NCBI RefSeq assembly: GCF_964355755.1
Contig: NC_092673.1
Span: 19,971,001-20,035,000, forward strand
Length of the DNA: 64,000 bases
Origin: Antedon mediterranea
Taxonomy: Eukaryota > Echinodermata > Crinoidea > Comatulida > Antedonidae
Direction of reading: 5' to 3'
Positions 58,691 through 64,000 of this stretch are shown in pieces. Numbering within the stretch: position 1 is the first letter of the stretch; the number at the start of each line of letters is the position of its first letter. The translations under genes were made by a program, and so were the position numbers. The notes under the pieces are model-generated. The model had not been told where the DNA came from, ran no database searches, and saw only the letters and a program-made list of their open reading frames with translations.

Positions 58691-60292
58691 TTTCTTTTTT
58701 GGTTATCCGCAACGAAGTTGCAGGATAACCTCTTGTGATTGTACGAAATCATCATCAACATCAACTTTTTATTTCTCTTCTTTCTTTCTGTATGATTTTT
58801 GTGGAACGCTTTTCTCGAAAACTTGCAAACATAACATTTTGTAACTTTCTCAACATATCGTCATGCACATGAAGATGTGCAGCGAAGCTTTTCATGATAT
58901 TTACAATTGCGCAACGTGACCTACGCGCGATTTAACGATTTTGTCGTATTTAACATAGCTCGACAACCAAATAACATTTCAACTTGAAACTTTGCAAAAG
59001 TTTAATTTATATCATGCGCTAACTTTCTGTTGAAAAAAAATTGCGTGTTTTACACAAAGTTACGCGCGCACGCGCATATAAAATTTCAAAATGCGCAAAA
59101 TTAATTTATAATCAACTTTCTACGCGTTTCATGTCGTTTTAAGCATGTCAAAAATTCCCACGCGTGCGCACATTTTTACGTGTGCGGTGCGCACGTAGCA
59201 TTGAAAACGTATTTTTTTCGCGTGATTTATGTTGTTCCAGCTTTTTCAAGTAATTTTACCAAATTTTAAACAATTTCGACTTAAACATACGTCATACGAG
59301 CACGTCGAATTGGACAATTGGCGCGCGTTTTTTATGAAAAGGTTAAAAAATTCGTTTAAAATATGCCTTTTTTTAAACAGTCGTAATTTCTAAACTAGAC
59401 GGTCAACTTTTTGTGGATGGCATATTCTGGAAGTAGATGAGTTTTAGATATCGAATCAGGTAGTAATATGGCTAACTGGACATTGTGACGTCATCGTATG
59501 GCCACACGAATATAAAATTTAGGATTTGTGTATCTTTCGTCATAGCTCATCACATTGAATAGAGCGCATCTCCACTTATCCGTTTTCCATTTTCACCCCG
59601 ATTTTGATATTGTCTAGGTCAATCAAGTATCTTTCGCATGAGTTAAAAATATTTTAATTTTTTTGACGTCATCATGCCTAAAAATTTAAATCACGTGTGG
59701 CATTAATTTCATCTTTACAGTAAATTTTAATCTGTTATAGCTCGTAAGAATAAAATGTGATAATCACGATTAAAACTTTTTCTGGAAGCTATTGGATTGT
59801 AGATACGAAATTATGTAAAAATGTTGCCAATCGGATGTTGTGACGTCATCATATGGCTAGTTAAACAAAAAAGGTCGTATTTTCATCTTTTGCGTCATAA
59901 TTCATTACATTTAAAAGAGTGCGCATCAATATTTCACGTATTCAAATTTCTTCTACACGCTAATACGTTGTTGCTGAGATAATTTCCTTTCGGAATTGCT
60001 ACCTTCGCGTTTCATTTTAAAACCGTCAACATGTTAAAAATTGCAATAAATAGCGGGTCCCTTAATTTCACCTATTCTACACTGTATGTGATATGGATAC
60101 AGATACTGTGTATACTATATATGAATTTAAATAATAAAATTCAGCAATAACAACATATCATATTCTTCAGTTCAGGTCATAATGCCAACGTGAACACTTC
60201 CTTTTGTCCTCAACCTATCCTCTTAATGTTTATGTTGCACCACTTGCGCGGCGGATAACCAAACTCGTCAAAGTGACGAGTTACATGTCTAG
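58691..60292 (+). mobile_element. Array unit, class X (copy 3), long, variant left module
   Basis: Left palindrome 58701-58730: GGTTATCCGCAAC, loop GAA, then its complement with one bulged A. The body is a close copy of 7615-9146 and 12288-13812, about 45-50 kb away. Right repeat GCGGATAACCAA, hairpin 60262-60282, CTAG 60289-60292. Confidence 0.87.
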
Positions 60293-61442
60293 TCTTTTTC
60301 TTTGTTCTTCTTTCTTTCCACGAATTTTGTTGGTCGCATATCTCTAATTCTGGCAAATATAACATTGTATAACTTTGTCATAAGATTGACCTGTAGCTGT
60401 AGATGTGCAGCCAAGCTTTTGGACGATTTCGGAGTTGCGCAGCGTAAGTTACGCGCGATTTTGTGAATTTCAATGATTGATCATAGAATAAAAACTAAAA
60501 GTCGTTTTGTATTGAAACTTGGTGAACATTTAAGTCATATAATGCGCAAACTTTCTATGGATTAAAAATGGCATGTTTCACAAAAAGTTACGCGCGCACG
60601 CGCGTTTAAAATTTCAAATTGCGAAAAATCAATATCTAATCAACTTTCTACGCGTTTCATGTCATTTTGAGCATTTTAAACATTCCCACGCGTGCGCAAT
60701 TTTTTTACGCGCACGTGCGCACGTAGCGCAAAAACATCATTTTTTTGCTTGATTTTTGTTTTTCCTGTCTTTTTTAGAAAATTTACCAACTTTCAAACAA
60801 TTTCGACTTAAAATCACGTCATACGAGCACGTAGAATTGGATAATTTGCACGCGTTTTTGATGAAAAAGTTAAAAAATTCGTGAAAATTATGCCTTTTTT
60901 TAAAAAGTCATAAATTCTAAACTACGTGGTGAACTTTTTTTAAATTACATATTCTGGAAGTAGATGAGTTGTAGATATCGAATCATGCATCAATATAGCT
61001 AACCGGACATTGTGACGTCATCGTATGGCCACGCAAATATAAAATATAGGATTTTTTTCTCTTTCGTCATAGCTCGTCACATTTAATAGAGCGCATCTCC
61101 ACTTATTTGTATTCCATTTCCCCCCATTTTTTTTATGTTGTCTAGCTCTATCAATTATCTTTCGGACGATTCACCATTTTCAAAATTGTGATGACGTCAT
61201 CATGTTCAAAAGCGTCAATAACTTTGGTCACTTATTTTCACCGATTCTGCACTGTATGTACTACGTATACAGTATATAGCGTATACCGTATATACTCAGA
61301 CGTGACGAAAAATAGAGAGCACACTGAAATTGTTTCAATGACTTAATCGTTTTTCTGCGCGCAATATTTTAACGTAGGACGTGCACGTGGCCTTTGCGCT
61401 GCGGATAACCTAACTCGTCCGTAGTGACGAGTTCAAATCTAG
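60293..61442 (+). mobile_element. Array unit, class B, short, no left module
   Basis: Starts TCTTTTTCTTTGTTCTTC. Hairpin 61412-61433, CTAG 61439-61442. Confidence 0.86.
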
Positions 61443-62581
61443 TTCTATTTTCTTCTTTCTTTCCACGAATTTTGTTGCTAGTGTATCTCTAAATCTTCTT
61501 AACATAACATTGTATAACTTTATCAGAAGATTGATCTCTATCTGAAGATGTTGTAATAAGGTTTTCGGTCACGTCCGAGTTGCGCAGCGTAAGTTACGCA
61601 CGATTTTATGAATTTCAATTATTGATCATAGAATAAAAACTAAAAGTTGTTTTGTATTGAAACTTGGTGAACATTTAAGTCATATAATGCGCAAACTTTC
61701 TATGGATTAAAAATGGCAAGTTTCACAAAAACTTACGCGCGCACGCGCGTTTAAAATTTCAAAATGCGAAAAATCAATATCTAATCAACTTTCTACGCGT
61801 TTCATGTCATTTTGAGCATTTCAAAAATTCCCACGCGTGCGCAATTTTTTTACGCGCACGTGCGCACGTAGCGCAAAAACATCATTTTTTTGCTTGATTT
61901 TTGTTTTTCCTGTCTTTTTTAGAAAATTTACCAACTTTCAAACAATTTCGACTTAAAATCACGTCATACGAGCACGTAGAATTAAACAATTTACGCGCAT
62001 TTTTGATGAAAAAAGTTCAAAAATTTGTCAAAATTATGCCTTTTTTTAAACAGTCATAGATTCTAAACTACGTGGTGAACTTTTTTATAATTACATATTC
62101 TGGTAATAGATGAGTTGCAGATATCAAATCATGCATCAATATGGCTAACCGGACATTGTGACGTCATCGTATGGCCACTCGAATATAAAATATAGGATTT
62201 TTGTCTCTTTCCTTGTAGCTTGTCACATTTAATATAGCGCATCTCCACTTATTTGTATTCCATTTCCCCCCATTTTTTTATGTTGTCTAGGTCTATCAAT
62301 TATCTTTCGCACGATTCACCATTTCAAAATTGTGATGACGTCATCATGTTCAAAAGCGTCAATAACTTTGGTCACTTATTTTCACCTATTCTGCACTGTA
62401 TGTAGTACGTATACAGTATATAGTGTATACCGTATATACTCAGACGTGACGAAAAATAGAGAGCACACTGAAATTGTTTTCAATGACTTAATCGTTTTTC
62501 TGCGCGCAATATGTATGACGTGCACGTGGCCTTTGCGCTGCGGATAACCTAACTCGTCCGTAGTGACGAGTTCAAATCTAG
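61443..62581 (+). mobile_element. Array unit, class B, short, no left module
   Basis: Starts TTCTATTTTCTTC. A small deletion near 62510 removes part of the usual CAATATTTTAACGTATGACG stretch. Hairpin 62551-62572, CTAG 62578-62581. Confidence 0.86.
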
Positions 62582-64000
62582 TACTTCTTTCTTTCTGTCA
62601 TTTTTGTGCGTCGCGTTTCTCTAAAACGTGTAGACAGAACATATCGTAACTTTGTCAACATATCGACATTTACGTGAACTTGTGCACCTCCTATTTTTGA
62701 ATGACGTCAGAGTTGCGCAACGTGACTTACGTGCGATTTTGTGAATTTCAATGATTGATCATAGACTAAAAACCAAACATAATTTTGTTTTGAAACTTTG
62801 TGAAAATTCAAGTCATATCAAGCGCAAACTTTCTATGGATTAAAAATAGCATGTTTCACAAAAAGTTACGCGCGCACGCGCGTTTAAAATTTTAACGTAG
62901 GAAATATAAACTTCTAATCAACTTTCTATGCGTTTCATGTCATTTTGAGCATGTCAAAAATTCCCACGCGCGCAAACATTTTTACGCACGCGATGCACAC
63001 GTAGCGTTAAAAACATATTTTTTTCGCGTGATTTATGTTTTTTCAGCCTTTTCTAGTAATGTTACCAAATTTTAAACAATTTCGACTTAAAATTACGTCA
63101 TACGAGCACGTCGAATTAGATAATTTGCACGCGTATTTGGTGAAAAAGTTCAAAAATTCGTCAAAATTATGCCTATTTTTAAACAGTCATAGATTCTAAA
63201 CTACATGGAGAACTTTTTTTTAATTACATATTCTGGAAGTTGATGAGTTGTAGATATCGGATCATGCATTAATATGGCTAACCGGACATTGTGACGTCAT
63301 CGTATGGCCACGCGAATATAAAATATAGGATTTTTGTCTCTTTCGTCATAGCTCATCACATTTAATAGAGCGCATCTCCACTTATTCGTTGTCCATTTTC
63401 ATTCCGATTTTAATTTATTCTAGATCTATCAACTATCTTTTGCATGAATTAAAAATTTTTAAATTTTTTTAACGTCATCATGCCTAAAAATTTAAATTAC
63501 ATTGGTCATTAATTTCATCTTTACAGTAAATTTTAATCTGTTATAGCTCGTAAGAATAAAATGTGATAATCACGATTAAAACGTTTTTAGGAAGCTATTG
63601 TATAGTAGATACAAAATCATGTAAAATTTTGCCAATCGAATGTTGTGACGTTATCATATGGCCAGTTAAATACAAAAAGTCGTATTTTCATCTTTTGCGT
63701 TATATTTCATTACATTTAAAAGAGCGCGCATCAATATTTCACGTATTCCAATTTCTTCTACACGTTAATATGTTGTTGCTGAGATAATTTCATTCTGAAA
63801 GTTCTACTTTTGCATTTCATTTTGAAACCGTCAAGATGTTAAAAATTACAATAAAATACGGGTCCCGTAATTTCACCTATTTTACACTGTGATATGTTTA
63901 CAGATTGTACTGTGTATACTATGTATATGACACAAAATAACAGAATTCAGAAATAACAACATATCATATTCTTCAGTTCAGGTCATAATGCCTTAATATT
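62582..64000 (+). mobile_element. Array unit, class A-like, long, cut by the window end
   Basis: Starts TACTTCTTTCTTTCTGTC. Both internal subrepeats are present. The window ends in the subterminal CAGTTCAGGTCATAATGCC stretch, before the expected right repeat and hairpin. Confidence 0.83.

Overview
This is AT-rich animal DNA dominated by rolling-circle transposons. The only long open reading frame is a single 9.3-kb frame on the minus strand that encodes a complete Helentron (Helitron2-type) replicase. I see no host gene, rRNA, tRNA or CRISPR array, and the many 60-125 residue frames elsewhere are chance frames in repeats. The transposon type, the low GC and the frequent AGGCCTA words in the non-array DNA would fit a marine invertebrate such as an echinoderm or mollusc. 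That is an impression only; the species cannot be settled from this window.

Layout. (1) 1 to about 41405: a head-to-tail array of about 30 non-coding units on the plus strand. Each normal unit ends with a 3' module made of a subterminal inverted repeat, a hairpin with an 8-bp stem, 5-6 bases, and CTAG followed by T. The next unit starts immediately. Some units begin with one to three copies of a palindromic left-end module whose sequence matches the right subterminal repeat. Classes by 3' module: C (stem AATTCGTC/GACGAATT, terminal repeat TAGGTGATCATTT), A and X (stem AACTCGTC/GACGAGTT, tail ACATGT), Y (same stem, CCG before it, tail CAAAT) and B (six-base loop CGTAGT, tail CAAAT). Long units (about 1.5-1.7 kb) carry two copies of an internal subrepeat of about 356 bp; short units (about 1.15-1.3 kb) carry one. 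(2) 17333-18629: a canonical non-autonomous Helitron nested inside one unit, with a readable empty site. (3) About 41406-55235: a 13.8-kb island of non-array DNA that holds the Helentron gene (42868-52185, minus strand), a duplicated hairpin region downstream of it, a cloverleaf-like stretch upstream of it, a direct duplication and a 240-bp-armed inverted repeat. (4) About 55236-64000: the array resumes with the same unit classes in the same orientation.

How the parts relate. The array units look like non-autonomous Helentron relatives (HINE-like), which would depend on a replicase such as the one encoded here. The termini of the autonomous copy could not be matched to those of the array, so it is not shown to be their parent. 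Much of the array's recent growth looks like unequal exchange: two large, nearly perfect tandem duplications have breakpoints that are out of phase with the element ends.
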